Notes: generated from the letters alone by a model not told the origin. Positions 18,301-25,681 are shown, counted from the stretch's first letter. The stretch: 64,000 nt of DNA from an uncultured Subdoligranulum sp. (GCA_904374465.1 CAJFFY010000004.1:32167-96166), one strand, 5' to 3'. Translations and numbers: made by a program.

Positions 18301-19785
18301 ATCGGCAATCTGTTTGGTGGGAATGCCCAGCGAGGCGGCGAAGTTTTCCAGGAAGGACCCGCAGCCCGAGGAGCAGGCCTCGTTGACCACAATGTTGGTG
18401 ATGATGCCGTTGTCCAGCCACATGGCCTTCATGTCCTGGCCGCCGATGTCCAGCAGGAAGGTGGCATCCTGCACATACTTTTTGGCCGCGCGGGCGTGGG
18501 CCACCGTTTCCACCGTGTGGTACTCGGCGCCGTAGGCCTTGGCAAACAGCATCTCGCCGTAGCCGGTGGTGCCGGCGGCCAGGATGTGCAACTTGGCCCC
18601 GGCCGCCCGGTAGCGGTCCCGCAGGGCCAGCAGTGCCCGCTTGGCCACGTTGAGGGGTTCGCCGGCGTTGGAGGCGTAGAAGGAATCCAGCAAATTTTCC
18701 TGATCGTCCATCAGGACAAACTTGGTGGTGGTGCTGCCCGAGTCAATGCCCAGAAAAGCATAGACCTCCTCCCCGGGCTGGGGCTCGTGAGGAGTCAGGG
18801 TGGGTTTCTGGTGCCGCTGTTCAAAGGCAGCCTGCTCCTCGGCGGAGGCAAAGAAGGGGCGGGCAGCCTCGCTTTTGACGGCGTGGGGCGGGCAGGCCTG
18901 CAGCCGGTCCCGCAGGTCGGCGGGCAGGGTGGGCACACAGTCCCCCCGGAACATCGTTTCGGCGCAGACGGCGGCGCCGCAGGCCACCATCAGTTCAGGG
19001 TGGGCCGGGATGAGGATCTCGTCCTCGGCCAGACCCAGACGCTGGGCAAAAACCCGCACCAGCACCGGGTTGAAGGTCAGGGGTCCGCCCTCGAACACCA
19101 CGGGGCGGGTGATCTCCAGCCCCTGGGCCAGACCGCCGATGGTCTGCTTGGCGATGGCGTGGAAGGCCGACAGGGCCAGGTCCGCCTTGGCCACCCCTTG
19201 GTTGAGCAGGGGCTGAATGTCGGTTTTGGCGTAGACGCCGCACCGGCCGGAGATATCATAGACACAGCTGCCCTGTTCCGCCAGGGCGTTGAACTGCTCC
19301 ACCGGGACCTTGAGCAGCGAGGCAATCTCGTCGATGAAGGCGCCGGTGCCGCCGGCGCAGCTGCCGTTCATCCGCATGTCGGCCACGGTGCGGGCACCGG
19401 TGGCCGCGTCGGTCTGGAAAAAGATCATCTTGGCGTCCTGGCCGCCCAGCTCGATGGCGCTGCCCACCTTCTGGTAGCGGCGGCGCAAAGCGGCGGCGTT
19501 GGCCGCCACCTCCTGGGCGAAGGGCAGGTCCAGCGCTTCGGCGATGGGCTTGGCACCTGAACCGGTCAGGCAGATCCGGAAGGTCTGGGCGGGGAAATGT
19601 TCTGCCAGCGCATCCAGCACACGCAGGACGCTGTGCACCTGGTCGGCGTGGTGACGCTTGTATTCCGAGTAGAGGACTTCGCCGCTGTCCGGCGCCAGCA
19701 CGGCCACCTTGGTGGTGGTGGAACCGATGTCGATGCCGGCGGCAAGGCCCTGGGGGTAGTTGGTTTGCTGTGTATCCAATGCCAT
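15358..19785 (-). CDS. Giant 2-hydroxyacyl-CoA dehydratase activase-like protein (two ASKHA domains plus DUF2229)
   Basis: 1475 residues. Two BadF/BadG/BcrA/BcrD-type ATPase domains occur in tandem, each with the phosphate-binding loop: GIDIGSTTTKV near residue 17 and GIDSGSTTTKF near 345. Cysteine motifs that could hold a shared [4Fe-4S] cluster are visible in each (SCAGGTGAF and ACSSGCGSF). A Cys-rich patch (CPFCTNHC, then CERGE) near 640-670 leads to the DUF2229 region starting GIPRVLAFWDTLPFW, and a long C-terminal part of the kind annotated as activase-related. Known activases use ATP to inject an electron into 2-hydroxyacyl-CoA dehydratases. No dehydratase subunit gene is nearby, so the partner is unknown, or the C-terminal half is its own acceptor. 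It is divergent from a LysR gene. Confidence 0.88.
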   Translation of the reverse strand: MALDTQQTNYPQGLAAGIDIGSTTTKVAVLAPDSGEVLYSEYKRHHADQVHSVLRVLDALAEHFPAQTFRICLTGSGAKPIAEALDLPFAQEVAANAAALRRRYQKVGSAIELGGQDAKMIFFQTDAATGARTVADMRMNGSCAGGTGAFIDEIASLLKVPVEQFNALAEQGSCVYDISGRCGVYAKTDIQPLLNQGVAKADLALSAFHAIAKQTIGGLAQGLEITRPVVFEGGPLTFNPVLVRVFAQRLGLAEDEILIPAHPELMVACGAAVCAETMFRGDCVPTLPADLRDRLQACPPHAVKSEAARPFFASAEEQAAFEQRHQKPTLTPHEPQPGEEVYAFLGIDSGSTTTKFVLMDDQENLLDSFYASNAGEPLNVAKRALLALRDRYRAAGAKLHILAAGTTGYGEMLFAKAYGAEYHTVETVAHARAAKKYVQDATFLLDIGGQDMKAMWLDNGIITNIVVNEACSSGCGSFLENFAASLGIPTKQIADAAFASRQPAVLGSRCTVFMNSSIITEQRNGKSAQDIMAGLCRSIIENVFTKVIRLSNLDSLGDRIVVQGGTFENNAVLRALEEYTGRQVIRAPYPGLMGAIGIALLTRERYHEHPENQTFLGLDALEDFTYHQEENAPCPFCTNHCKRTILRFSNGNSWITNNRCERGEILGDPKDEKVRAQLAEQRKKAGAVPNLFQEREKLLLRDYPTPHPVQDRGITIGIPRVLAFWDTLPFWSTLLRGLGFRVQLSDRSTRKLYENGISAVTSDTVCFPAKLVHGHIRNLVEKKVDRIFMPVVTTVPTENTQVTSRSMCAVVKGYPLVVGNSDNPAKQWGVPYDAPVFHWYTAADREKQLVQYFAETFEIPAGECKRALRAAEEAERAFHTTLEARGQEVLDQVTRENRFAVILASRPYQNDSLVNHELPELFAGMGIPVLTADSVPGTEQVDLHMSRLDIVNNFHARMLSGAILAARNPHLEYVQLVSFGCGHDAYLSDEIQRLMKEISGKIPLILKVDESDVQGPLRIRVRSFLETVSMRRAQQVKPPEPQPLQDPYPVKFAKADRQKTVLVPNTSHAFCRLLSAVFCTQGIRAVPLAVGREDAIRMGKRYVHNDICFPAQIVVGEVLAALESGQYDLDHTAVAMAKYIGDCRLTHYSALLRKALDDAGFAKVPILTNDDKDAHDLHPGFRLNLLSSVRIAFGLPMIDALEELLRKIRPYELERGAADRAFDKAMDALVDGMEHGGVKGAAEGFRHGIQLMKEVPYDRSHLRPRVLIVGEYLLNFHPGANRDIEAYLERNGFEIIEARMTDVIQKTYFYQDCQVKEQHVGRSPAEKIWFSTADRLFDAAHDLTDRIASAHPLYEKAARIQDLARLSDPIIPHTFDAGEGILIPGEILHHAQQGCRAFVILQPFGCLPNHVVGRGITKKIKEQYPDAQILPLDYDPDVSFANIENRLQMLVMNVRHGAASGRTPGGTLNQSPRQG

Positions 19786-19915
19786 GTTTGTACGTTCTTT
19801 CTGCTAGATTTGCGGCCGCACCACAGCGGCCTGGGAGAAGGGGCTCGGACACCCGGTTCGACCCGGTATGCCAAATTTCGACTGTACCCCATTACATATT
19901 AAACCATGTTTTATA

Positions 19916-19944
19916 TTGAAAAAGAAGTGAAAAAATGGTATCAT
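19916..19944 (+). promoter_or_regulatory. Promoter of the LysR gene
   Basis: TTGAAA (19916-19921), 17-bp spacer, TATCAT (19939-19944) with an extended TGG just before it. The rest of the 195-bp divergent gap (19786-19980) is AT-rich around 19890-19915, a likely place for the LysR operator and the activase promoter, but I cannot define either. Confidence 0.65.
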
Positions 19945-19980
19945 TGATGCCAAAAGTGCAACAATGCAAGGAGGCCGCCT

Positions 19981-20859
19981 TTGAATACGCAACAATTGGA
20001 GAGTTTCCTGCAGGTGGCGGAAAACCTGAATTTTGCCCGGGCCGCCGAGGTACTCAACGTGACCCAGTCGGCGGTATCCCGCCAGATCCAGACCCTGGAG
20101 GAGGAGCTGGGCGCCAAGCTGTTTTTCCGCACCACCCGCACCGTCACGCTGACCCCCGAGGGGGTCATCTTTCTGGAGCATGCCAAGCAGGTGCTGGGCC
20201 AGCTGCGCCTGGCCGCCGCCCGGGTGCAGCACCACAGCAGCACCGGCGCCCGCATCCTGCGCATCGGTTGCGAGAGCGAAACCGACCTGGACTTTCTGTG
20301 CACAGTGCTGGCCGCCTGCCGGGGGGAGATTCAGGCCTTCCACCCCTATCTGCGCATTGTGCCCCACCGGGCGCTGCTGAACCTGTTTTTCCAGGGGGAA
20401 CTGGAAGTGCTGTTCGGCTTTTCGGAGGGGTTGCCCCTGCGCAACGAGGTGGATTTTGTGCCGCTGCGCCAGGTGCCCCTGTGCTGTGTGGTGCCGGCGG
20501 GGAATCCCCTGGCAACCCGCCAGACGGTGGACGAGGAAACGCTGTTCCGCCAGCAGCTGGTGCTTTGCAGTGCCTATGCCCTGCCCGCCCGGGTGGTGGA
20601 GCTGCAAAACCGCATTGCCCAACGGCTCTACCCCGAGCAGGTCCACCTGAGCGAGAGCCCCCAGGTGGTGCGCACCCTGGTGCGGGCGGGCTACGGATGC
20701 GCCATCCTGCCCCGGCCTTCCGGCGGGACCGAGGGGCTGGCCTACCTGCCGCTGGAGGGGGTACCGCCCCTGACCTACGGGCTGTGCTACGCCAGGACGT
20801 CGGACAACGGGCTGCTGCGCCGCTTTGTGGAGATTGCCCGTACCGTGGCTGCTCCCTGA
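19981..20859 (+). CDS. LysR-family transcription regulator
   Basis: 292 residues, normal family length. The winged helix-turn-helix occupies residues 1-60 (ESFLQVAENLNFARAAEVLNVTQSAVSRQIQTLEEELGAKLF, quoted as its beginning ESFLQVAENLNFARA). The effector-binding domain follows from about residue 90. The start is TTG at 19981, supported by AAGGAGG 6 bases upstream and by the family N-terminus MNTQQLESFLQV; there is no ATG in a suitable place. It is divergent from the giant activase-like gene, which it most likely controls. Confidence 0.9.
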   Translation: MNTQQLESFLQVAENLNFARAAEVLNVTQSAVSRQIQTLEEELGAKLFFRTTRTVTLTPEGVIFLEHAKQVLGQLRLAAARVQHHSSTGARILRIGCESETDLDFLCTVLAACRGEIQAFHPYLRIVPHRALLNLFFQGELEVLFGFSEGLPLRNEVDFVPLRQVPLCCVVPAGNPLATRQTVDEETLFRQQLVLCSAYALPARVVELQNRIAQRLYPEQVHLSESPQVVRTLVRAGYGCAILPRPSGGTEGLAYLPLEGVPPLTYGLCYARTSDNGLLRRFVEIARTVAAP

Positions 20860-20862
20860 CCC

Positions 20863-20900
20863 AAAAAGAACCGGACCCCCGCGGGGGGTCCGGTTCTTTG
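20863..20900. terminator. Bidirectional terminator between LysR and CNNM/CorC genes
   Basis: A 16-bp stem, with left arm 20865-20880 (starts AAAGAACCGG) and right arm 20884-20899 (ends GGTTCTTT), has a 3-base loop. Confidence 0.9.
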
Positions 20901-20902
20901 GT

Positions 20903-22234
20903 TTATTCGGCGGCGGGGGGTTCTTCCCGGGGCAGTTTTTCCACCAGTGCCCGCACCACCTTGCGGGTGCGGAATTCCTCCACCCGGATGCGCAGACCGC
21001 AGGTTTCCACCGACAGGCGGGCGCCGTCCCGGGGGATGGCGGGCAGGCAGCTGAGCACCATACCGTTCACCGTGTCATAGTCGGCGTCGGGGGGCAGTTC
21101 CACCCCCAGCAGCTCGGCCAGGTCCTCGGCCCGCACGCTGCCGGCCACCTGCCACACCCCGGGTTGTACTTCCAGCATGGGCTGGGGCTCCTCCTCGTCA
21201 AATTCGTCATAGATGCTGCCCACAATCTCCTCCAGCAGGTCCTCCATGGTCACCACGCCCGCCGTGCCGCCGTACTCATCCACCACCACGGCCATATGCT
21301 GTTTGCGGGCCTGCATATCCCGGAACAGCCGGTCGGCGTGGACGTTTTCCGGCACACTGTAGGCCGGGCGCAGCAGGCTTTCCAGCGGCTGGGGATCCCG
21401 GCGCTGGGCGTTGAGCAGGAACTCCCGGGCATTGAGGATGCCGCAGATCTCGTTGGGGCTGCCCCGGTAGACGGGGTAGCGGCTGCAGCCGATTTCCCGG
21501 ATGGTGTGCAGGATATCGGCGGGGTCGGCGTCCAGGGCCAGGGCCACCACGTCGGGTTCCGGGGTCATCACGTCGCTGGCGGTCAGGTCACCGAAGTCAA
21601 AGACGTTTTCGATCCACTGCTGTTCCTCCTGGGCGATGGTGCCCTGCTCCCCGCTGTTTTCCACCATCAGGCGGATTTCCTCCTCGCTGGCGGCGGTGTC
21701 TTCGGCCTCGGTCTTGAGGCCGAAGAGTTTCAGCGTGCCGTTGGTGGTCAGGCCCAGCAGCGCCATCATGGGGGCAAAGATCCGGCTGATGCCGCCCATG
21801 ACCCCCAGCGCCGCCCGGGCCCAGGGCTCGGGGCGCTGCATGGCGATCCGCTTGGGCACCATCTCGCCGAAGGCAATGGAAAAGAAGGAGATGACCAGCG
21901 TGACCACCACCATGGACACCACCCCCAGCACGCCGGCGGACACCGGCAGGCCCAGCCCCACCAGGAAGGCCGTCAGGTAGCCGGAGAAGTTCTCGGTGCC
22001 GAAGGCGGCGCCGAGAAAGCCCGACAGGGTGATGGCCACCTGGATGGCAGACAGAAAGCGGTTGGGGTTTTCCACCAACGCCAGCAGCCGGGCGGCGGTC
22101 TTGTCGCCCCCTTCGGCCTGCTTGGACAGTTTGACACTGTTCAGCGACAGGAAGGCGATCTCCGATCCGGCAAAAAAGGCGTTGAGCAGGATGAAAACGA
22201 TCTGTAACAGAATTTGGGCGGGAAGATTTTCCAC
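20903..22234 (-). CDS. CNNM/CorC (hemolysin C-like) family transporter
   Basis: 443 residues. An N-terminal CNNM/DUF21 membrane domain (about 1-195) holds the FFAGSEIAFLSLN motif and several helices. A CBS pair follows (about 205-330, with SRYPVYRGSPNEICGILN and EYGGTAGVVTMEDLLEEIVG), then a C-terminal CorC/HlyC domain. Related proteins export or exchange Mg2+ (CNNM, CorC, MpfA). The start is GTG at 22234, with AAAGGAG 7 bases upstream; a longer in-frame reading to 22372 would run through the leader terminator. It is preceded by a consensus promoter, a short leader ORF and an intrinsic terminator, so expression is probably controlled by attenuation. Ion specificity cannot be proved from sequence. 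Confidence 0.9.
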   Translation of the reverse strand: MENLPAQILLQIVFILLNAFFAGSEIAFLSLNSVKLSKQAEGGDKTAARLLALVENPNRFLSAIQVAITLSGFLGAAFGTENFSGYLTAFLVGLGLPVSAGVLGVVSMVVVTLVISFFSIAFGEMVPKRIAMQRPEPWARAALGVMGGISRIFAPMMALLGLTTNGTLKLFGLKTEAEDTAASEEEIRLMVENSGEQGTIAQEEQQWIENVFDFGDLTASDVMTPEPDVVALALDADPADILHTIREIGCSRYPVYRGSPNEICGILNAREFLLNAQRRDPQPLESLLRPAYSVPENVHADRLFRDMQARKQHMAVVVDEYGGTAGVVTMEDLLEEIVGSIYDEFDEEEPQPMLEVQPGVWQVAGSVRAEDLAELLGVELPPDADYDTVNGMVLSCLPAIPRDGARLSVETCGLRIRVEEFRTRKVVRALVEKLPREEPPAAE

Positions 22235-22282
22235 AAAGGTACTCCTTTTTGTTGAAAGACAGGGTAAAACGGGCAAAAACGC

Positions 22283-22324
22283 AAAAAAGCACAGCCCTGC
22301 GCCGGACATCGGCGGGGCTATGCT
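22283..22324 (-). terminator. Intrinsic terminator inside the CNNM/CorC leader (attenuator)
   Basis: On the minus strand AGCATAGCCC (22324-22315) pairs with GGGCTGTGCT (22298-22289), and an inner CGCCG/CGGCG helix extends the stem. Six T follow at 22288-22283. It lies between the promoter and the GTG at 22234, so transcription must read through it to reach the gene. CGCCGAC inside the leader ORF repeats the inner 5' arm and could pair with the same 3' arm as an antiterminator. Confidence 0.85.
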
Positions 22325-22328
22325 TTCT

Positions 22329-22388
22329 CTATGGTCTATTGGGTCGGGCCGGGTCGGCGTCGCCGTCGGCAATCATAGGCGGATTCAT
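22329..22388 (-). CDS. Leader peptide ORF rich in Asp and Pro upstream of the CNNM/CorC gene
   Basis: 19 codons reading MNPPMIADGDADPARPNRP, then TAG. The stop codon ends 4 bases before the 5' arm of the leader terminator, so a ribosome at the end of this ORF would cover that arm. Alternating aspartates and prolines are the features that destabilise or stall ribosomes in known Mg2+-responsive leaders such as mgtL. The ribosome binding site AAAGGA is only 1-2 bases from the ATG, which is closer than ideal; ATG at codon 5 is an alternative start. Translation is unproven, and the regulatory role is inference from position and composition. Confidence 0.5.
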   Translation of the reverse strand: MNPPMIADGDADPARPNRP

Positions 22389-22421
22389 TTCCTTTCTGGC
22401 AGGTCCACCTTTTGAGGAGGT

Positions 22422-22450
22422 ATTATAGCGGAAATTGCCCCGTTTGTCAA
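22422..22450 (-). promoter_or_regulatory. Consensus sigma-A promoter of the CNNM/CorC gene
   Basis: On the minus strand TTGACA (22445-22450), 17-bp spacer, TATAAT (22422-22427). Both boxes match the consensus exactly. The expected start near 22415 gives a leader of about 180 bases. Confidence 0.92.
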
Positions 22451-22485
22451 GGGGACACCCGTTTTTTCCCGGCCGGGGACCGCTC

Positions 22486-24126
22486 TCAGGCGTTGTCGCC
22501 GAAGAAGAGCTTCATGTCCTCCTCGACCGTGCCGATGCCCGCGATGCCGAAGTTTTCCACCAGCACCTTGGCCACGTTGGGGCTCAGGAAGGCCGGCAGC
22601 GTGGGGCCCAGGTGGATGTTCCTGACCCCCAGGTAGAGCAGGGCCAGCAGCACGATGACCGCTTTCTGCTCATACCAGGCAATGTTGTAGATGATGGGCA
22701 GGTCGTTGATGTCCTCCAGCCCGAAGACTTCTTTCAGCTTGAGGGCAATGACCGCCAGCGAGTAGGAGTCGTTGCACTGGCCGGCGTCCAGCACCCGGGG
22801 AATACCGCCGATGTCGCCCAGGTCCAGCTTGTTGTACTTGTACTTGGCGCAGCCCGCCGTCAGGATGACGGTATCCCCGGGCAGGGCCTTGGCGAACTCG
22901 GTGTAGTATTCCCGGCTCTTGGCGCGGCCGTCGCAGCCCGCCATGACGACGAACTTCCGGATGGCGCCGCTTTGGACCGCCTCCACGATCTTGTCGGCCA
23001 GGGCCAGCACCTGAGCGTGGGCAAAGCCGCCCACAATCTCGCCGGTTTCCAGTTCGGCGGGGGGCGCACAGCGCTTGGCATGCTCGATGAGGGTGGAGAA
23101 GTCCTTCGTCTCGCCGATGCCGCCGGGGATGTGTACACAGCCCGGGTAACCCGCCGCCCCGGTGGTGTACAGCCGGTCCTTGTAGCTGTCCTTGGGGGGC
23201 ACGATGCAGTTGGTGGTCATGAGGATGGGACCGTGGAAGGACTCGAACTCTTCCTTCTGCTTCCACCAGGCATTGCCGTAGTTGCCCACAAAGTGGGGGT
23301 ATTTCTTGAAAGCCGGGTAGTAGTGGGCGGGCAGCATCTCGGAGTGGGTGTAGACGTCCACCCCGGTGCCGGCGGTCTGCTCCAACAGCATCTCCAGGTC
23401 CCGCAGGTCATGGCCGGACACCAGAATGCCGGGGTTGGTCCCCACGCCGATGTTGACCCGGGTGATTTCGGGGTTGCCGTAGGCCGTGGTGTTGGCCTTG
23501 TCCAACAGGGCCATGCCCGCCACACCGTACTTGCCGGTTTCCAGGGTCAGGGCCACCAGGTCGTCGGCGGTCAGGCTGTCATCCAGCGTGGCGGCCAGGG
23601 CGCGCTGCAAAAAGGCGTCCACCTCGGCGTCGTCCTGCAGCAGGGCGTTGGCGTGCTTGGAATAGGCGGAAAGTCCCTTGAGGCCGTAGGTGATCAGTTC
23701 CCGCAGAGAGCGGATGTCCTCGTTCCCGGTGGAGAGTACCCCCACCGTGCGGGCCTTGGCCATCCAGTCCCCTTCCCCGTCCCAGCGGGCGGCTTCGGGC
23801 AGGGCGGCGGTGTCGGTCACGCCGGCCAGCAGTTCCCGCTTGGCGTCCAGCGTGGCGGTGATGCGGGCCTCGATGTCCGCCCGGTCAAAGTTGGCGTTGG
23901 TGATGGTGGTAAAAAGGTTCAGCGTGATCAGGTGGTTGACGTCGGCCGAAACGCTCTGCCCGGCGGCGCGCAGGGCGGTGGTCACGGCGGACAGCCCCTT
24001 GGTCACCCAGACCAGCAGGTCCTGCATGGCGGCCACATCGGGTTGTTTGCCACAGACACCCACCCGGGTGCAGCCTTTGCAGCCGGCGGTCTCCTGGCAC
24101 TGGTAACAAAACATTGCTTCGTTCAT
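22486..24126 (-). CDS. hcp: Hybrid cluster protein (hydroxylamine reductase)
   Basis: 546 residues, class I/II length. The N-terminal cysteine motif MFCYQCQETAGCKGC holds one Fe-S cluster. Later conserved ligands of the hybrid Fe-S-O cluster are visible: GHDLRDLE, VYTHSEMLPAHYYP, GYPGCVHI, LTAGCAKYKYN and DAGQCNDSYS. The protein is cytoplasmic; HCP reduces NO or hydroxylamine and protects against nitrosative stress. The ATG has AAGGAG 7 bases upstream. It follows a small cupin gene by 21 bases, and both are read from a promoter whose upstream region contains a perfect palindrome, typical of control by a CRP/FNR-type NO or redox sensor. Confidence 0.97.
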   Translation of the reverse strand: MNEAMFCYQCQETAGCKGCTRVGVCGKQPDVAAMQDLLVWVTKGLSAVTTALRAAGQSVSADVNHLITLNLFTTITNANFDRADIEARITATLDAKRELLAGVTDTAALPEAARWDGEGDWMAKARTVGVLSTGNEDIRSLRELITYGLKGLSAYSKHANALLQDDAEVDAFLQRALAATLDDSLTADDLVALTLETGKYGVAGMALLDKANTTAYGNPEITRVNIGVGTNPGILVSGHDLRDLEMLLEQTAGTGVDVYTHSEMLPAHYYPAFKKYPHFVGNYGNAWWKQKEEFESFHGPILMTTNCIVPPKDSYKDRLYTTGAAGYPGCVHIPGGIGETKDFSTLIEHAKRCAPPAELETGEIVGGFAHAQVLALADKIVEAVQSGAIRKFVVMAGCDGRAKSREYYTEFAKALPGDTVILTAGCAKYKYNKLDLGDIGGIPRVLDAGQCNDSYSLAVIALKLKEVFGLEDINDLPIIYNIAWYEQKAVIVLLALLYLGVRNIHLGPTLPAFLSPNVAKVLVENFGIAGIGTVEEDMKLFFGDNA

Positions 24127-24147
24127 GGGGGTTCTCCTTGTTGTTGA

Positions 24148-24480
24148 TCAGAATACGACGACGAGCAGCATCTTGAAGGCTTCTTCGCCATAGACGGCAT
24201 GGGGATGTCCCGCCGGCATGACGATGCTTTCGCCCTCGTGCAGCAGATAGTCTGCCCCATCGATGGTGATTTTGCCCACACCGTCCAGACAGGTGACCAT
24301 GGCGTCCCCGCCCGAGGCATGAGTGCTGATCTCCTCGCCCTTGTCAAAGGAGAACAGCGTGATGCTCACCGCCGGGTTCTGGGCCAGCGTCTTGCTGACC
24401 ACCTGCCCCGGCTGGTAGGCGATCTGCTCCTTGAGAGAGAGCACGGTGGCCAGCTCGATATTCTTCATTTTTGCGTTCAT
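24148..24480 (-). CDS. Small cupin-domain protein
   Basis: 110 residues forming a single cupin barrel. Motif 1 has KGEEISTHASGGDAM and motif 2 has GESIVMPAGHPHAVYG. A metal site of histidine and glutamate residues is possible: H in STHAS and H-x-H in GHPHAV. GGGAGG lies 7 bases before the ATG at 24480. It is the first gene of the hcp operon. Such cupins are frequently found beside hcp in anaerobes; a role in redox or nitrosative stress is inferred from that context only. Confidence 0.85.
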   Translation of the reverse strand: MNAKMKNIELATVLSLKEQIAYQPGQVVSKTLAQNPAVSITLFSFDKGEEISTHASGGDAMVTCLDGVGKITIDGADYLLHEGESIVMPAGHPHAVYGEEAFKMLLVVVF

Positions 24481-24540
24481 AAAAATGCCTCCCGTCATGG
24501 TAGTATGCGCAGTTCCGGGGCGCCGGAAGCACCCCGTGCT

Positions 24541-24594
24541 GTTGTTAGGATACAACAAAGGGCGGCGCCTTGTATGTTGTAATTACAACATACA
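24541..24594 (-). promoter_or_regulatory. hcp-cupin promoter with a perfect 24-bp palindromic operator
   Basis: The palindrome at 24571-24594 has half-site TGTATGTTGTAA and is exact over all 24 bases. On the minus strand a TATCCT -10 box lies at 24547-24552, so transcription should start near 24541; the dyad centre (24582.5) is then about 41.5 bases upstream, the class II position for CRP/FNR-family activators. No good -35 box is present, as expected for activator dependence. A second, shorter dyad, GTTGT..ACAAC (24541-24556), overlaps the -10. An HcpR-like regulator is likely but not encoded in the window. Confidence 0.7.
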
Positions 24595-24649
24595 GTTTTT
24601 GGCAGCGGCCGCCGGGCATCCAGGCAAAAAAATCCTGCCCGGTTCCGAC

Positions 24650-24679
24650 TTGCGCTGTCCCGGCCCGCCGTACTATAAT
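24650..24679 (+). promoter_or_regulatory. Promoter of the binding protein / two-component module
   Basis: TTGCGC (24650-24655), 18-bp spacer, TATAAT (24674-24679), 30 bases before the ATG at 24710. Confidence 0.7.
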
Positions 24680-24709
24680 AAAACCAGATTGCACACGGGA
24701 GGGGTATGC

Positions 24710-25681
24710 ATGAAACTGCGCCGGATGTTGCCGGTACTCAGCGGCTTTCTGGTGGCGGGGCTGCTGGCCGCCGCCCTGGTACCGCTGCTCTGGCTGCCGG
24801 GGGACCACTCGGCCGATCACATCGAGGAGCAGCGGCTCATCGGCGCCACCTACATGACGATGAACAACCCCTTTTACCAGGAACTGGACGCGCGGCTGCA
24901 GGCCGCCGTGGAAGCCCGGGGTGACAGGCTGCTGACCCGGGACGCCGTGATGGACCAGGACCGCCAGAACGAGGAGATTGCCGATTTGCTGGACCTGGGG
25001 GTATCGGCCCTGCTGATCAACCCCGTGGACTGGGAGGGGGTCAGCGCCGGGGTGCAGATGGCCGCCGACGCCGGGGTGCCGGTGATCGTCATCGACGCGC
25101 CGGTAAAGGACGAAAGTCTGGTGGCCTCCACCATTCTGTCGGACAACTACCAGGCGGGGGTCCAGTGCGCCCAGCACCTGCTCAGCGTGCGGGACTCCGC
25201 CAACATCCTGCTGCTGGAACATGTGACGGCCCGCTCCGGTGCCGACCGCATCCAGGGCTTTGTGGATACCCTGCAGGGGCACGAGGGCTTTGCCATTGTG
25301 GGGGCCGGTTCCTCCGACGGGCAGATCGAGAACGCCATGCCGGTGATGGAACAGCTGCTGGACGAACATCCCGAGGCCAACGTGGTGATGGCGCTGAACG
25401 ACCCCAGCGCCCTGGGTGCTCTGGCCGCCATTGAGGGGGCCGGGCTGCAGGGGCAATTCCTGGTGTACGGGGTGGACGGTTCCCCCGAGGGCAAGGTCCT
25501 GGTGGCCGACGGCCTGATGACCGCCACCAGCGCCCAGATGCTGAGCCAGATGGCCGAAACCGCCGTGGACCAGGCCTACCTGGCCATGGAGGGCGGCACC
25601 CCGGAGAAAGAGATTGTGCTGCCGGTGACCCTGCTGACACAGGGTAACGTGGCAGCCTACGGAACAGGCGGGTGGCAGTGA
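24710..25681 (+). CDS. Membrane-anchored periplasmic-binding-protein-like sugar sensor (type I fold)
   Basis: 323 residues. An N-terminal signal anchor (about 7-28) lacks a lipobox cysteine, so the protein probably stays tethered by its helix. The rest is a ribose-binding-protein-like (Peripla_BP_4) domain: GATYMTMNNPFYQ, DQDRQNEEIADLLDLGVSALLINP and the VMALNDPSALGALAA segment. GGGAGGGG precedes the ATG. No permease or ATPase follows; instead its stop codon overlaps the start of a histidine kinase. It therefore probably presents a sugar to the kinase, as XylFII does with LytS in clostridia. The sugar is unknown. Confidence 0.85.
   Translation: MKLRRMLPVLSGFLVAGLLAAALVPLLWLPGDHSADHIEEQRLIGATYMTMNNPFYQELDARLQAAVEARGDRLLTRDAVMDQDRQNEEIADLLDLGVSALLINPVDWEGVSAGVQMAADAGVPVIVIDAPVKDESLVASTILSDNYQAGVQCAQHLLSVRDSANILLLEHVTARSGADRIQGFVDTLQGHEGFAIVGAGSSDGQIENAMPVMEQLLDEHPEANVVMALNDPSALGALAAIEGAGLQGQFLVYGVDGSPEGKVLVADGLMTATSAQMLSQMAETAVDQAYLAMEGGTPEKEIVLPVTLLTQGNVAAYGTGGWQ

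Noticed and set aside
19840..19890. GGTTCGA followed by a CCA-like end, as in a tRNA
   Set aside because: The flanking bases do not form a 5-bp T stem (the second pair is G-G), and there is no acceptor or anticodon arm upstream.
22235..22372. Longer start for the CNNM/CorC protein at 22372
   Set aside because: The added residues would be read through the terminator and leader, and do not resemble the family. GTG at 22234 has a well-placed AAGGAG.
22283..22420. M-box or ykoY-type metal riboswitch in the CNNM/CorC leader
   Set aside because: The leader is too short and lacks the conserved cores of those riboswitches that I can recall. The ORF-terminator layout explains it better.
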